DNA from: Chlorobiota bacterium
GTDB taxonomy: Bacteria > Bacteroidota > Ignavibacteria > OLB7
DNA length: 64,000 nt
Reading direction: 5' to 3'
Assembly: GCA_016788565.1 (NCBI GenBank)
Contig: JAEUSP010000018.1
Span: 1-64,000, forward strand
The notes beneath the pieces were generated by a model. That model was not told the DNA's origin. It saw nothing but the letters and a program-made list of their open reading frames with translations, and ran no database searches. How positions within the stretch are numbered: position 1 is the stretch's first letter; the number at the start of each line of letters is the position of its first letter. The position numbers and the translations under genes were made by a program. Below, one piece after another: positions 1 to 8,949 of this stretch.

Positions 1-64
1 TTCACCGACACCAGCCATTCTTCCACCCGCTACGGGGCTATCCAACCGAAATGTTTTCACGATC

Positions 65-195
65 CCCAAGGCTTACGCCATTGGGCTATGTTGGCTGTCG
101 CCCCATTCGGGGCTTTGGTGGCTTCGCTGTTCAGTGGCTCACGCTCACACTTCGACGTGGCTTCAGCATGAGCGGAGGGCTGGGTTCGGCGGTGG
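65..195 (+). repeat. 131-bp repeat module, copy 1
   Basis: This copy matches 580-710 at a constant offset of 515 bp with only a handful of differences (for example T/C at 91/606). It starts at CCCAAGGCTTACGCC, contains the palindromic stretch GCCCCATTCGGGGC, and ends in the dispersed TTCGAC...AGCATGAGCGG repeat. The flanks (about 15-64 and 528-579) are also related but more diverged. Confidence 0.9.
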
Positions 196-419
196 CTTCT
201 CTTCAGCATTACTCCGTGCTTCAGTGCGGAGATTGCGTGCCACCTCACTTCCACTCTTCTTCGGTTCCTTCCCGGCTTTGGCTCCCTCTCCCACCCGACG
301 GATGTGAGGCAACCAGCACCTCCACCCATTTGGGAGAGGGCGGGGGGTGAGGGCAGGCAGGGGCGGTGGGCTGGATTCGCGGTGTGGTGGGTTGGATGAA
401 AGGAGGGGTTCCCATTCTT

Positions 420-515
420 AGCCCCGAATGGGGCGGTAGTCACATAGCCCAGCGGCGTAAGCCCTGGGAACATCGCCAACATCAACACCCCACAGCCCCG
501 GATGGGGCGACAGAG
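420..515 (-). repeat. Inverted partial copies of the 131-bp module
   Basis: Positions 420-468 read AGCCCCGAATGGGGC and then GGCGTAAGCC, the reverse complement of the first part of the 65-195 module. A second short copy of its palindrome (AGCCCCGGATGGGGCGACAG) lies at 494-513. The repeat therefore occurs here in both orientations, as REP-like elements often do. Confidence 0.75.
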
Positions 516-579
516 TTCATCCGCACCATCAATTCTTCCGCCCGCTACGGGGCTGTCCAGGCTAACTGTTTCCGCAATA

Positions 580-710
580 CCCAAGGCTTACGCCATTGGG
601 CTATGCTGGCTGTCGCCCCATTCGGGGCTTTGGTGGCTTCGCTGTTCAGTGGCTCACGCTCACACTTCGACGTGGCTTCAGCATGAGCGGAGGGCTGAGT
701 TCGGAGGTGG
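580..710 (+). repeat. 131-bp repeat module, copy 2
   Basis: Direct repeat of 65-195, about 97-98 percent identical by eye. The low divergence points to a recent local duplication or gene conversion. Confidence 0.9.
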
Positions 711-738
711 GCGCAGGGGGATTTTTCGGAACTCACGC

Positions 739-790
739 CCCGTCATCGCGAGGAGTCTTCGACGAAGCAATCCCGCGGGTTTCTGGGATG
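739..790. repeat. Dispersed intergenic repeat (GTCATCGCGAGGAG type)
   Basis: The sequence CGTCATCGCGAGGAG followed by CGACGAAGCAATCCCGCGG resembles a short intergenic repeat I know from many unrelated bacterial genomes. There is one copy in this window. The match is from memory, not from a search. Confidence 0.45.
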
Positions 791-916
791 ACATCGGACA
801 CCCTGCTGGCCGCGAGATGGGCTTGCGCCGCTGCTTCGCGGTGCCACGTCGCTCAACGCTCCTTGTCGCAGACCCCGACCCGTCGGGGCGATGACGAAGA
901 AGAGAACCGCACCATC

Positions 917-975
917 CGGTGGCTCCACTCATACTTCGACAGGCTCAGCATGAGCGGAGGGTGGGATTCGGTGGT
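917..975 (+). repeat. Dispersed repeat family A, copy near topA
   Basis: The core GGTGGCTCCACTCATACTTC, then GACAGGCTCAGCATGAGCGG and AGGG, recurs at 26931-26982 (plus) and 32213-32265 (minus). Truncated or diverged forms sit at 127-190, 642-705 and 32391-32412. All copies are intergenic. Confidence 0.85.
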
Positions 976-991
976 TTTTACACTTCCCCAC

Positions 992-3559
992 TCACCCCTC
1001 TGCTTTTTTCTTCGTCCCCCGCTTCGGTTTTTTCTCCGGCGGGTTGGCACGGCGTTCTTCGATTAGGGCAACGGCCTCCTCGATTGTCAACTCCTCCACC
1101 GGGCGGTTTTTTGGGATTGGCGCGTTGATTTCGCCATGCTTCAGATATGGGCCGTAGCGGCCAACGTAGGCTTCCACCGGCGCGCCATCCAGCGGGTGGT
1201 CGCCGATAATTCGGATGATGCCACGCTTCCCTTGCCCCAATTTTTTCAGCTCCAACAACTCCAGCGCGCGCGGCAGCTCAATGGCCAAAACGTCGTCGGT
1301 GGATTTCAGCGAAGCAAACTCACCCGCGTGCATCACAAACGGCCCGAACCGCCCAATCCCCACTTTCACCACTTCATCGCTTTCGGGATGATAGCCCAGC
1401 GTGCGTGGCAATCCCACCAACCCAATCGCTTGCTCAAGGGTGATGTTCTCCGGCGTGAACCCTTTTGGCAAGGTGGTCCGCACAACTTTTGGCGCGTCGT
1501 CTTCCCCCAGTTGGACGTAGGCTCCGTAAGGGCCGGTCTTCACGTAGATCGGCAGGTTACTCACCGGGTGGCGGCCAAATTCTTCGGCACCGGAAAGTTT
1601 GCGGCGGACGATTAACTCGGCTTGTTCGGCGGTCAAATCCGCCGGGCCGATGGTGTCCGGAAGCGAGACGCGCAAGGGGTCATCGCCGTTCTCGGCTGGC
1701 TTCTCCAAGTAGGCCCCAAACCGCCCCACGCGAACATCCGCATCAAGGTCATCGAACTGGATGGTGCAGGCTTGGCGCGGGTCAATTTTTTCCTCCTGAT
1801 CTTTCACCTGCTCCTCCAGCCCGTCGCCGCCACGGTAGAAGTTGCTGAGATAGGGGAGCCACTCCGCCTCGCCGTTGGCGATGTCGTCCAAGGTCTGCTC
1901 CATCTGTGCGGTGAAGCCCAAATCCACCAAGCGTGGGAAGTACTGCTCCAGCAGTGAAGTAACCGCCATTGCCGTGAAAGTTGGCACAAGCTGCGTTCCC
2001 GATTTACGGACGTAGCCGCGATCCTGCACGGTGTTGATGATGCTGGCGTAGGTGCTTGGCCGGCCAATCCCTTCGCGCTCCAGCGATTGCACCAACGCGG
2101 CTTCGGTGAAGCGTGCTGGCGGCTTGGTTTCGTGGCCAATCGGCTGAAGGTCGCGGCAGTCAAGCGCGGCCCCGCTGGCAAGCTGGGGAAGCGGAGTGTC
2201 GCGGTCTTCCAGTGTTGCTTCGGGGTCGTCGCTCCCTTCCACGTAGGCGCGGAAGAACCCGGGGAACTCCACCCGTTTCCCCATTGCCCGGAACGTTGCG
2301 TCGCCCGCCTGGATTGCCACGTTGGTGAACCGGACGCGCGCTTCGGCCATTTGCGTTGCCATTGCCCGCATCCAGACCAGGTCGTAGAGTGCAGCATCAA
2401 CGCCATCCAAACCGAGATCGGACGATGTTGGCATGTGCGTTCCGGCGGGGCGAATGGCTTCGTGAGCTTCTTGGGCCGCTTTGCTTTTTGTGGTGAACTG
2501 GCGCGGATTGCTGCTCAGATACTCCGCCCCATATTTCCCCCGCACCGCGTCGCGAATGGCGGCGATTGCCGACTCCGACAAGTTCACCGAATCGGTACGC
2601 ATGTAGGTGATGAAGCCACGCTCGTACAGCCGCTGGGCGCAACGCATCGTCTCCTGGGCACTAAGCCCCAACTTTCGGTTCGATTCCTGCTGCATGGTGG
2701 AGGTGGTGAAAGGGGGCGCGGGGGAACGGGTCTCCACTTTCTCATCCACCTCGGCAACGCGCCAGGAAGCACCCAGCAACCGCTGCTGAAGCTGGCGCGA
2801 TTCGGCCTCGCCCAGCAACAACACATCACGCCCGGCGGCGATGTGGCCGGTGTCGGGATCGAAGTCCTTTCCGATGGCTAACCGCCGCCCACCCAGGGCA
2901 ACCATAATCGCTTCGAACTCACCGTTCGGGGCGGCAAGTGTGGCTTTCAGATCCCAGTAGGTTCCGCTGTGGAATCGGCGGCGTTCAATCTCACGATTCA
3001 CCAACAGCCGCACCGCCACCGACTGCACACGACCAGCCGAAAGGCCGCGCGCAATTTTCTTCCAGAGAAGCGGCGAAAGGGTGTAGCCGTACAGCCGGTC
3101 AAGGATGCGGCGAGTTTCTTGGGCGCGCACCAGCCGGTCGTCAATGGCGCGGGTGTTCTGCAATGCTTCGTGGATTGCTTCCTCGGTGATCTCATGGAAC
3201 ACCATCCGCCGCACCGGAACTTTCGGCTTCAGAATCTCCAGCAAATGCCACCCGATGGACTCACCCTCGCGGTCTTCGTCGGTTGCGATAATCAGCTCAT
3301 CGGCTTCTTTCAATGCAGCTTTCAGCCGCTTTATCACATCGTGCTTTTGCGCGGGGATGATGTAGAGTGGTGAGAAATTTTCTTCGGTATCAACACCGAT
3401 GCGCGCCCATTTGGCTTTCTTGAACGCCGCTGGGATATCGGCAGCTTTTGCCGGAAGGTCGCGCACGCTTCCCATCGAGGCCTCCACCTGATACTCCGGC
3501 GGAAGGAATGACTTGATGGTTTTTGCTTTTGTCGGAGATTCTACGATAACTAGCTTCAT
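992..3559 (-). CDS. topA: DNA topoisomerase I
   Basis: Type IA topoisomerase of 855 residues that relaxes negative supercoils through a 5'-phosphotyrosyl intermediate. The N-terminus MKLVIVESPTKAKTI and the acidic triad DEDREGE at 94-100 form the TOPRIM domain. The catalytic tyrosine lies in GFITYMRTDS at residue 319, the same number as in E. coli TopA. The second half carries topoisomerase C-terminal repeats (YVKTGPYGAYVQLG, GIGRFGPFVMH, YVGRYGPYLKHG) and a lysine-rich tail. No CxxC zinc-finger pairs are seen, unlike the E. coli enzyme but as in many non-proteobacterial homologues. It is a single gene with a repeat nest downstream. Confidence 0.98.
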   Translation of the reverse strand: MKLVIVESPTKAKTIKSFLPPEYQVEASMGSVRDLPAKAADIPAAFKKAKWARIGVDTEENFSPLYIIPAQKHDVIKRLKAALKEADELIIATDEDREGESIGWHLLEILKPKVPVRRMVFHEITEEAIHEALQNTRAIDDRLVRAQETRRILDRLYGYTLSPLLWKKIARGLSAGRVQSVAVRLLVNREIERRRFHSGTYWDLKATLAAPNGEFEAIMVALGGRRLAIGKDFDPDTGHIAAGRDVLLLGEAESRQLQQRLLGASWRVAEVDEKVETRSPAPPFTTSTMQQESNRKLGLSAQETMRCAQRLYERGFITYMRTDSVNLSESAIAAIRDAVRGKYGAEYLSSNPRQFTTKSKAAQEAHEAIRPAGTHMPTSSDLGLDGVDAALYDLVWMRAMATQMAEARVRFTNVAIQAGDATFRAMGKRVEFPGFFRAYVEGSDDPEATLEDRDTPLPQLASGAALDCRDLQPIGHETKPPARFTEAALVQSLEREGIGRPSTYASIINTVQDRGYVRKSGTQLVPTFTAMAVTSLLEQYFPRLVDLGFTAQMEQTLDDIANGEAEWLPYLSNFYRGGDGLEEQVKDQEEKIDPRQACTIQFDDLDADVRVGRFGAYLEKPAENGDDPLRVSLPDTIGPADLTAEQAELIVRRKLSGAEEFGRHPVSNLPIYVKTGPYGAYVQLGEDDAPKVVRTTLPKGFTPENITLEQAIGLVGLPRTLGYHPESDEVVKVGIGRFGPFVMHAGEFASLKSTDDVLAIELPRALELLELKKLGQGKRGIIRIIGDHPLDGAPVEAYVGRYGPYLKHGEINAPIPKNRPVEELTIEEAVALIEERRANPPEKKPKRGTKKKAEG

Positions 3560-3633
3560 GTGTGTATAAATCGGTAGTCGGTTTTTCGCGTGTGAGTTTG
3601 GGATTGCGGGGAAGGCTGATGCGCTGCGTGATT

Positions 3634-4440
3634 TTACTTGCCGCTCATGTCGTTGATTCTCACGCCAATTCCCAGAAAGGCCATTGCCTCGGTTCGATTC
3701 GTTGATGGATTGCTGCCGATTGTTGCGCTAAGTTCCAGCGCAATCCGGCGGTTGTTGCCGTCGCCGGTCCAGCCGATGTACGGTGTCCAGAAAACATGGT
3801 CGTCATACACCTGTTTCAGCACCGTCTGGTAATCGCGGGCGGTGACGAAGGTTTCGTCGCTGTAAAGCCAGGTGGCTTTGGTTCCAAGATAGAGGCTGCT
3901 GGAGTTGAACGCCCACGTGTAGCACAGCCCACCGTTCAGCCCGTAGCTGCCGTAGATTCCGGCAACGTTCGTGGAGTCAAAAAAGAAGTGTTCGTCGAAC
4001 ACCCATTGTGCAGCGTAGCCAATCGCGCCAACGTGGGCCGCCATTTTGTGCGGCCCGCTTTCCCGGCCAAACAGCATCTGCCTTAGGCCAACGCCAACGC
4101 CAAAATCAGCTGTCTCGAAATATCCGGCGGCAAGCCCAAACAGCAGGTACGGGGCCGTTACTGTCCATGCCGTGATGCTGGCATCGGTGGTGTTGGTGAT
4201 GGCTGCCTCCAAACGTCCGGTCAAGTAGGGGATGGAGATTGCGTCGGTCATCGCCCAACTGGAGTCGCGGTAGAGGTTCGGAATATCTGGCCCAACGCCA
4301 ACACCGTACATCCCCGCCATTTTGCCGGAACCAAGCGTCTCGGCGTTCTGTAATTCTAGAGTATTGATCGCTGTGCAGCCGTGAAGAAACAGCGCGAAAC
4401 CAACAACCGCGCATTGGCACTCTCGGCTGAAATTCCTCAC
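3634..4440 (-). CDS. Putative outer-membrane lipoprotein
   Basis: A 268-residue protein of no family I recognise. The N-terminus has a hydrophobic stretch ending in the lipobox LHGC (Cys22), so lipidation and outer-membrane attachment are likely. The rest alternates aromatic and Gly/Asn-rich segments, as in beta-rich envelope proteins. It starts with GTG, and its first bases overlap the stop of the upstream GH57 gene (GTGA at 4437-4440), so the two are probably translationally coupled. A functional link to glycan metabolism is only inferred from that coupling. Confidence 0.8.
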   Translation of the reverse strand: MRNFSRECQCAVVGFALFLHGCTAINTLELQNAETLGSGKMAGMYGVGVGPDIPNLYRDSSWAMTDAISIPYLTGRLEAAITNTTDASITAWTVTAPYLLFGLAAGYFETADFGVGVGLRQMLFGRESGPHKMAAHVGAIGYAAQWVFDEHFFFDSTNVAGIYGSYGLNGGLCYTWAFNSSSLYLGTKATWLYSDETFVTARDYQTVLKQVYDDHVFWTPYIGWTGDGNNRRIALELSATIGSNPSTNRTEAMAFLGIGVRINDMSGK

Positions 4441-6761
4441 TCTATCTCCTCCCTCTTGGAAGTTGCCGCAGCTTCACGTAGGGCCTCGGCGGATTGCTCA
4501 TCTTCTTCGATCACTTGCTCCAATTCGGTAAACACCTCGGCCAGTGTTGGCGTGGTTTCGGTTGCTGCGGCTGGCGTTGCTGGGGCGGCAACTTCGGTGA
4601 CATCTGGTGTGACGTTGGGAACGTCTGCCGGGGCAGGGGTTGTTTTCGCTTCGGCGTTCGTCTCAACCACCTCAGCCTCAGGTTGCTGAATAGCTGTTTG
4701 CTTGGCCGGAGCCTTTCCCCGCCTGGCTGTTTGCTGCAACGCAGGGGGGGCGGTTGCTTCAGCCGCTTCGCTCAATTCTCCCCTATCTTCTTCTTCCCTA
4801 TTTCCTTCTTCTCTATTTCCTTCTTCCCTATTTCCTTCTTTCTCATCCCGCTCAACCTTCCCTGCCGAACGAGCAATGCGATAGCTGAGTGGGACCTCAA
4901 TTTCTGCTGACTGAAGAGCTTGCGGGATTGCTGGGGTCGCCGGCACTGCGGCTTGCTGGGCCGGTTGTTTGGCTGCCGATTGAATTGCTATTTCGCCAGC
5001 GTCTTCGGGCCCAAAAACCTCATCCTCTTCGCCGCTTCCATCCGGCTCCAGCGACGACTGACGTGCCCAGAGTGAAAGATCAATGTCATCGAAGATACGG
5101 TCTTGAGCCTCAAGCCGGAGCAGTTGGTTGAACTGCTCGAAGGTCATCGGCAGCCCCTGGCGAAGCTGTTCGATGAACTCAATCAGAAACTGGGCGTTCT
5201 CGTAATGCCCCTGGAATCGCCGCGTGGCGTAGTCCTTGGCCGATTCGGTGGAGATCAGGAATTGCCAGTCGGAGGCTTGCTGCAGCAGCAGTTCGCGGGC
5301 AAGCTGTTTCAGCACACGCTCTTCCAGCAGTTGCTCCGGGTCGTGAGTGCTTATTAGCTCCACAAGTCGGGCTTCAATTTCGTACAGCAGTGGCCAGGTC
5401 CACTGGGTTTCCTCGTTCAGCCAAACTTTGTGGTGGCCCCCTTCGCCCCACGAACCTTCTGGGATTTGAATCGCCACCCCTGGCGTTTTCGCGTCCAATT
5501 CCTGCGGTGCGGTCCGAAGCCGCACGTTTGGATTGTTGGCAAGGCGGCGGATCACCTCACCCAAAAACCGTGGGCCTTCAAACCACCAATGGCCGAATAA
5601 TTCCGTGTCGAACGGAGCCGATAGCGTTCCTTCGCGTCCGGTGGCGTTGCGGTAGCGGCGCATTCGGTCTTCCACAACTTGTACAAAGTGGTCGGCCTGG
5701 GCGCGGATTCGTGCGCCAATGTAGTCGGGGCGGTAGCGTTGCTTGTCCCCCAGGTCCGCCCGCGAGTCGGTGACGCGCCAGTAGCGCATCCCGTTGTTGT
5801 GATGCTTCTTGTGGAACTCTAAATACTCAGGGTCGCCCGGGTAGCCAAACGCCCCGCTCCAGACTTGCAGCGTGGTTTCGGCATCGCGGGTGAAGATTGC
5901 TGTGGTTCCGGCTTCGTCGTCGCCAGCCGAGCAGATTCGGTACAGGTCGTGCACCGCGCGTGAGTCTTGCAGATTCAGGTATCGGCTGCCGTCGCGGCTC
6001 AGTTCCCACTCGTGTCCGAACTGGCTCAGGAACCTGTCCAGCGGAACCCCGGCGCGTGTCAGGTGGCTATCCACCACGGTGTATTCCAAGCCATGCCGGG
6101 CAAGGGTTTGCTCGATTCCATCACGCTGGATCGGCTTGGCATCGGGGCTGAAGACTGGCGGGGTCCACAGGTAGCTGGGGCGGTAGGCGCACTCCGGCAT
6201 CCAGATGCCGCGTGGGCGTTCGCCAAAATGTTTCTGGTGAACTTGGGCCGCCAACGCAACCTGGGCGTTGACGCTTTCCTCGCGGCTTAACAACGGTAAG
6301 TAGCCGTGGGTAACGCCGCAGGTTTGGATTGCGATTGCCCCTTTCTGCAGCAGCCCCCGGAACCCGGCCACAAGGTCGCGCTGGTAGCGAAGGTTGAAGT
6401 CCATTTTCCGGGCCATGTACCAACCAAGCCAGAACTGGGATAGCTCAAGGTAGCCGCTCTCGTCGGGGCGTTCCAGGAAGTACTCATAGTCGGCGTAGGC
6501 CGCTTTGATCTTCTCGTCGAAATACTCGTTCAGGATTTCTGGGAACTCGGGGTCGGCCAACTGCTCCACCACCACCGGCGAGAGTGAGATGGTGATGTTT
6601 GGCGTGATCCCTTCGCTCACCAAATTCCAGCACTCGTTCAAAATTGGGATGTAGCATTCCGCCGCCGCTTCCGATAGCCAGTCGCTGCCATGCGGCCATT
6701 TGCTGTGCCGCAAGACGTACGGAAGATGCGTGTGCAGAATAAGAACAAACGAGCCGTCCAA
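4437..6761 (-). CDS. GH57 1,4-alpha-glucan branching enzyme with acidic tail
   Basis: Glycoside hydrolase family 57 protein of 774 residues, of the glycogen-branching type. The N-terminus has the HTHLPY motif (His10, His12). The likely nucleophile is Glu190 in WMPECAYRP, and the likely acid/base is Asp385 in APFDTELFGHWWFEGP. The helical C-domain continues to about residue 560. Beyond that is a roughly 200-residue low-complexity tail rich in Ala, Glu, Pro and Thr, containing a short in-frame tandem repeat (EEGNR three times, then EEEDR; 15-bp units near 4785-4850). The start is TTG at 6761, chosen because family members begin just before the LxxHTHLPY strand. The tail is unusual. A role in glycogen synthesis is inferred from the family. 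Confidence 0.9.
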   Translation of the reverse strand: MDGSFVLILHTHLPYVLRHSKWPHGSDWLSEAAAECYIPILNECWNLVSEGITPNITISLSPVVVEQLADPEFPEILNEYFDEKIKAAYADYEYFLERPDESGYLELSQFWLGWYMARKMDFNLRYQRDLVAGFRGLLQKGAIAIQTCGVTHGYLPLLSREESVNAQVALAAQVHQKHFGERPRGIWMPECAYRPSYLWTPPVFSPDAKPIQRDGIEQTLARHGLEYTVVDSHLTRAGVPLDRFLSQFGHEWELSRDGSRYLNLQDSRAVHDLYRICSAGDDEAGTTAIFTRDAETTLQVWSGAFGYPGDPEYLEFHKKHHNNGMRYWRVTDSRADLGDKQRYRPDYIGARIRAQADHFVQVVEDRMRRYRNATGREGTLSAPFDTELFGHWWFEGPRFLGEVIRRLANNPNVRLRTAPQELDAKTPGVAIQIPEGSWGEGGHHKVWLNEETQWTWPLLYEIEARLVELISTHDPEQLLEERVLKQLARELLLQQASDWQFLISTESAKDYATRRFQGHYENAQFLIEFIEQLRQGLPMTFEQFNQLLRLEAQDRIFDDIDLSLWARQSSLEPDGSGEEDEVFGPEDAGEIAIQSAAKQPAQQAAVPATPAIPQALQSAEIEVPLSYRIARSAGKVERDEKEGNREEGNREEGNREEEDRGELSEAAEATAPPALQQTARRGKAPAKQTAIQQPEAEVVETNAEAKTTPAPADVPNVTPDVTEVAAPATPAAATETTPTLAEVFTELEQVIEEDEQSAEALREAAATSKREEIE

Positions 6762-6810
6762 AAGGGTTGACGTTTTATGTGTGTGAGTAAGGACCCAGAA
6801 CAGTAGAAGA

Positions 6811-6866
6811 TAGCCGCAGGCTGAAAAGACCTGCGGCTACGCAACGATTTCTGCGGTAGCCGCAGG
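6811..6866. repeat. GTAGCCGCAGG hairpin repeat
   Basis: TAGCCGCAGG at 6811-6820 pairs with CCTGCGGCTA at 6830-6839 around a short loop. A further copy (GTAGCCGCAGGCT) lies at 6856-6868, and a diverged inverted one at about 6892. The group fills the spacer between the DUF3467 gene and the GH57 gene. A run of T follows at about 6873, so it may also end transcription, but on the plus strand, where no gene precedes it. Confidence 0.7.
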
Positions 6867-6920
6867 CTCCCCCTTTTTTTGTGTGAGTGAAGGCCTGCGG
6901 CGACGCGCACCGAACGATGA

Positions 6921-7244
6921 TTAGTGGAAGGTTTCGCCCGTGTCGGGGAAGTTGAAATTTGGGCCGGCGTTGTTCAGTTGGATTTCGCCGTACTGAGATT
7001 CGTACTTGTTGATGTTGTCCATCAGGGCATTCAGGAACAGGCGCGCGTGCTGCGGTGTCATCACGATGCGGGCATGAACCCGTGCGCGGGGAACGCCCGG
7101 CAGAATGCGGGTGAAGTCCATCACGAACTCGGCTGGCGAGTGGCTGATGATGGCCAAGTTGGAGTAGATGCCTTCGGCTTCTTTTTCCCCCAGCTCAATG
7201 TTGATTTGCTGGCCTTGTGATTGATCGTTGTTGTTGTTGTCCAT
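6921..7244 (-). CDS. DUF3467 family protein
   Basis: A 107-residue soluble protein. The sequence (GIYSNLAIISHSPAEFVMDF, then VHARIVMTPQHARLFLNAL) matches the small DUF3467 family common in Bacteroidota and Planctomycetota, whose function is unknown. The N-terminus is Asn/Gln-rich. The leader directly upstream of the ATG is made of 7-bp repeats (7245-7428), and no Shine-Dalgarno sequence is obvious. The preceding gene on the same strand is the TPR protein. Confidence 0.88.
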   Translation of the reverse strand: MDNNNNDQSQGQQINIELGEKEAEGIYSNLAIISHSPAEFVMDFTRILPGVPRARVHARIVMTPQHARLFLNALMDNINKYESQYGEIQLNNAGPNFNFPDTGETFH

Positions 7245-7428
7245 GTTGAAGACTGGTTATCGGTTTTGGTTATCGGGTTTCAGAAATCGGGAAACGGTTG
7301 ATGGGAAATCACTGGTAATTGGTAATTGGTAATTGGTAATTGGTGATTGGTGATTCAGTGATAGCAATTGGCAGAGCGAACAACACCAAACCACTAATGA
7401 CTAATGACCAAGGACCAATGACTAACGC
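7245..7428 (-). repeat. Three blocks of 7-bp repeats in the DUF3467 leader
   Basis: Read on the minus strand from the end of the TPR gene, the 184-bp spacer holds four GTCATTA/GTCATTG-type heptamers (about 7387-7418), about 35 bp of ordinary sequence, then six AATTACC/AATCACC heptamers (about 7310-7352), then CCGATAA/CCGATTT-type heptamers (about 7254-7295) ending a few bases before the DUF3467 ATG. All three blocks share the 7-bp period while their consensus differs. Confidence 0.85.
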
Positions 7429-8949
7429 CTATCCCCCTAGTTCCGTTGCTTTTTTGTCGGCGGCTTCGGCTTTTTTGCCGTCGCCGATGATGGCGTACAG
7501 GCGGCTTAGCCGGCGCCAGTAATCGGCGGTGCGGGCGTTGTTGCCAACGTTCTCCACCGCTTCCATTTCGCGGACTGCGCTTTTCAGATTGTCGGTCTCG
7601 GCAAGCACGTCGTACAGGTTGGCAAGCTCGCCCAGCAGTTGGTAATCGCCACGGCGTGCGGGGATTGCCTTCAGTTGCTCAAAGTATTTTTTGGATTCGC
7701 GAAGCGGCTTGCGGTACTGCTCAATTTGGTCGTTGGTTGGCTTCCCCTTGGATGCTTCGCGGATTTCGTCCTGCTTCCGCGCACCCAAATTTTTGTACAC
7801 CGCGCCCAAGTTGAACAGCGCGGTTTGCAGTGCCTTGTCGTCGCTTGGCAGGTCAATCGCCAACACCTTGCTGAACTGCTCAATCGCCTTGTCGAACTGC
7901 TTCTGCTCGTTGTACAAGTTGCCGTAGTTGATGTAGGGGCGCGGGTTTTTGGGGTCGCGGCGGATCTGCTCATCCAATGCCCGCATCGCTTCATCGGTGC
8001 GTTTGGTGACGACGTAGATTTCGGCGATGATCTCGCCGATGTCATCACGGGTAGCGTCAAGCTGCTCCACGGTACGCAGATATTTCAGCGCGTCGTCGAA
8101 TTTTCTGGGGTCGCTTTCGGCAGCGTTGTAGGCTTGCACACCAAGCGAGTACCAGGGTGAGGAGCGGATGGTGTTGCCAAGCTGCTGGCGGATGATCTCG
8201 GGCGTTTTATCGTCGCTGCCGTAGAACTTCCATCCTTCCACTATTGAGGCTTCGCCCGGTTTTGCTGAGGGCGCAAAATAGACGTAGAGGTTTTTGGCTT
8301 TGTAGAACGCGAACCCGCCAACGGAATCCGCCACGTTGATGACATCCGGCTTGCCAGCACGGGTTTCAAGTTGGCGGCGGTCAAGGCCCAAGGCCAAGCC
8401 CATTGCCAAGCCTGGGTCCACATCACGGCCAGCAACTTGCGCATAGTGCTGGTAGGTTTTTGTGACCATCGCATCATCCTTCAAACCAAGATAGACCTGG
8501 GCGCGGAGGAAGATATTTTCGGGATAATCTTTCCGAAGCATCTCCGCCGAATCCAACTCCTTCAGCGCTTGGGAGTAACTTTCGCTGTTGTAGTCCTTCA
8601 GCCCCGCATTGAACTTATTCAACCACCCGTTAAAGCGGCGGGCGGCAATGTCCTGGCGTTGGGAATTGCTGATGCTGGCGTTGGGGGCGGCCTCGGCTTT
8701 TGCGTAGGCTTCATCCATCTCCACCCAACGGCTTTGGTCGTTGTAGATGTCGCCCAGCAGCAGCCAGGCTTCAACGTTTCCTGGGCGGGCGGCCACCTCC
8801 TTCTTCAAGGCTTCTTCCGCCTTCTTGTAGTCTTTGGATTTCAGTGCCACCCGCGCAGTGGTAACTTCACTGGAGGCACATTCAAAGCCGCTTAACGCCA
8901 GATAGAGCGTTGCGGCACACAACAGCAGCAGGGAGCGGGAAAGATTCAT
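7429..8949 (-). CDS. Secreted tetratricopeptide-repeat protein
   Basis: A 506-residue protein made largely of TPR helices (for example VEAWLLLGDIYNDQSRWVEM and PRPYINYGNLYNEQKQFDKAIEQFSKVLA). The N-terminus MNLSRSLLLLCAATLYLALS is a signal peptide. Cys24 follows it but has Glu at -1, so it is not a standard lipobox. The start was placed at 8949 although the frame is open to 9138, because the extra 63 codons are translated repeat DNA and the signal peptide begins at 8949. A role as a periplasmic scaffold is inferred. The leader is an array of CCGATTC/CCGACAA heptamers. Confidence 0.87.
   Translation of the reverse strand: MNLSRSLLLLCAATLYLALSGFECASSEVTTARVALKSKDYKKAEEALKKEVAARPGNVEAWLLLGDIYNDQSRWVEMDEAYAKAEAAPNASISNSQRQDIAARRFNGWLNKFNAGLKDYNSESYSQALKELDSAEMLRKDYPENIFLRAQVYLGLKDDAMVTKTYQHYAQVAGRDVDPGLAMGLALGLDRRQLETRAGKPDVINVADSVGGFAFYKAKNLYVYFAPSAKPGEASIVEGWKFYGSDDKTPEIIRQQLGNTIRSSPWYSLGVQAYNAAESDPRKFDDALKYLRTVEQLDATRDDIGEIIAEIYVVTKRTDEAMRALDEQIRRDPKNPRPYINYGNLYNEQKQFDKAIEQFSKVLAIDLPSDDKALQTALFNLGAVYKNLGARKQDEIREASKGKPTNDQIEQYRKPLRESKKYFEQLKAIPARRGDYQLLGELANLYDVLAETDNLKSAVREMEAVENVGNNARTADYWRRLSRLYAIIGDGKKAEAADKKATELGG

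Larger units (their letters stand above)
1..991. repeat. Gene-free repeat nest
   Basis: No coding gene is supported here. Open frames exist in several phases on both strands, but they run through repeated DNA and have no recognisable protein family. The stretch holds two near-identical direct copies of a 131-bp module, an inverted partial copy between them, one copy of a repeat related to bacterial intergenic palindromes near 740, and one copy of a dispersed 45-60 bp repeat near 917. It lies downstream of topA, which reads leftwards and stops at 992. Confidence 0.8.

Noticed and set aside
51-932. Overlapping open frames of 60-175 codons on both strands in the first kilobase
   Set aside because: They run through duplicated and inverted repeats, translate to Arg/Pro/His-rich sequence with no family, and are open in several phases at once, as expected for GC-rich repeat DNA.
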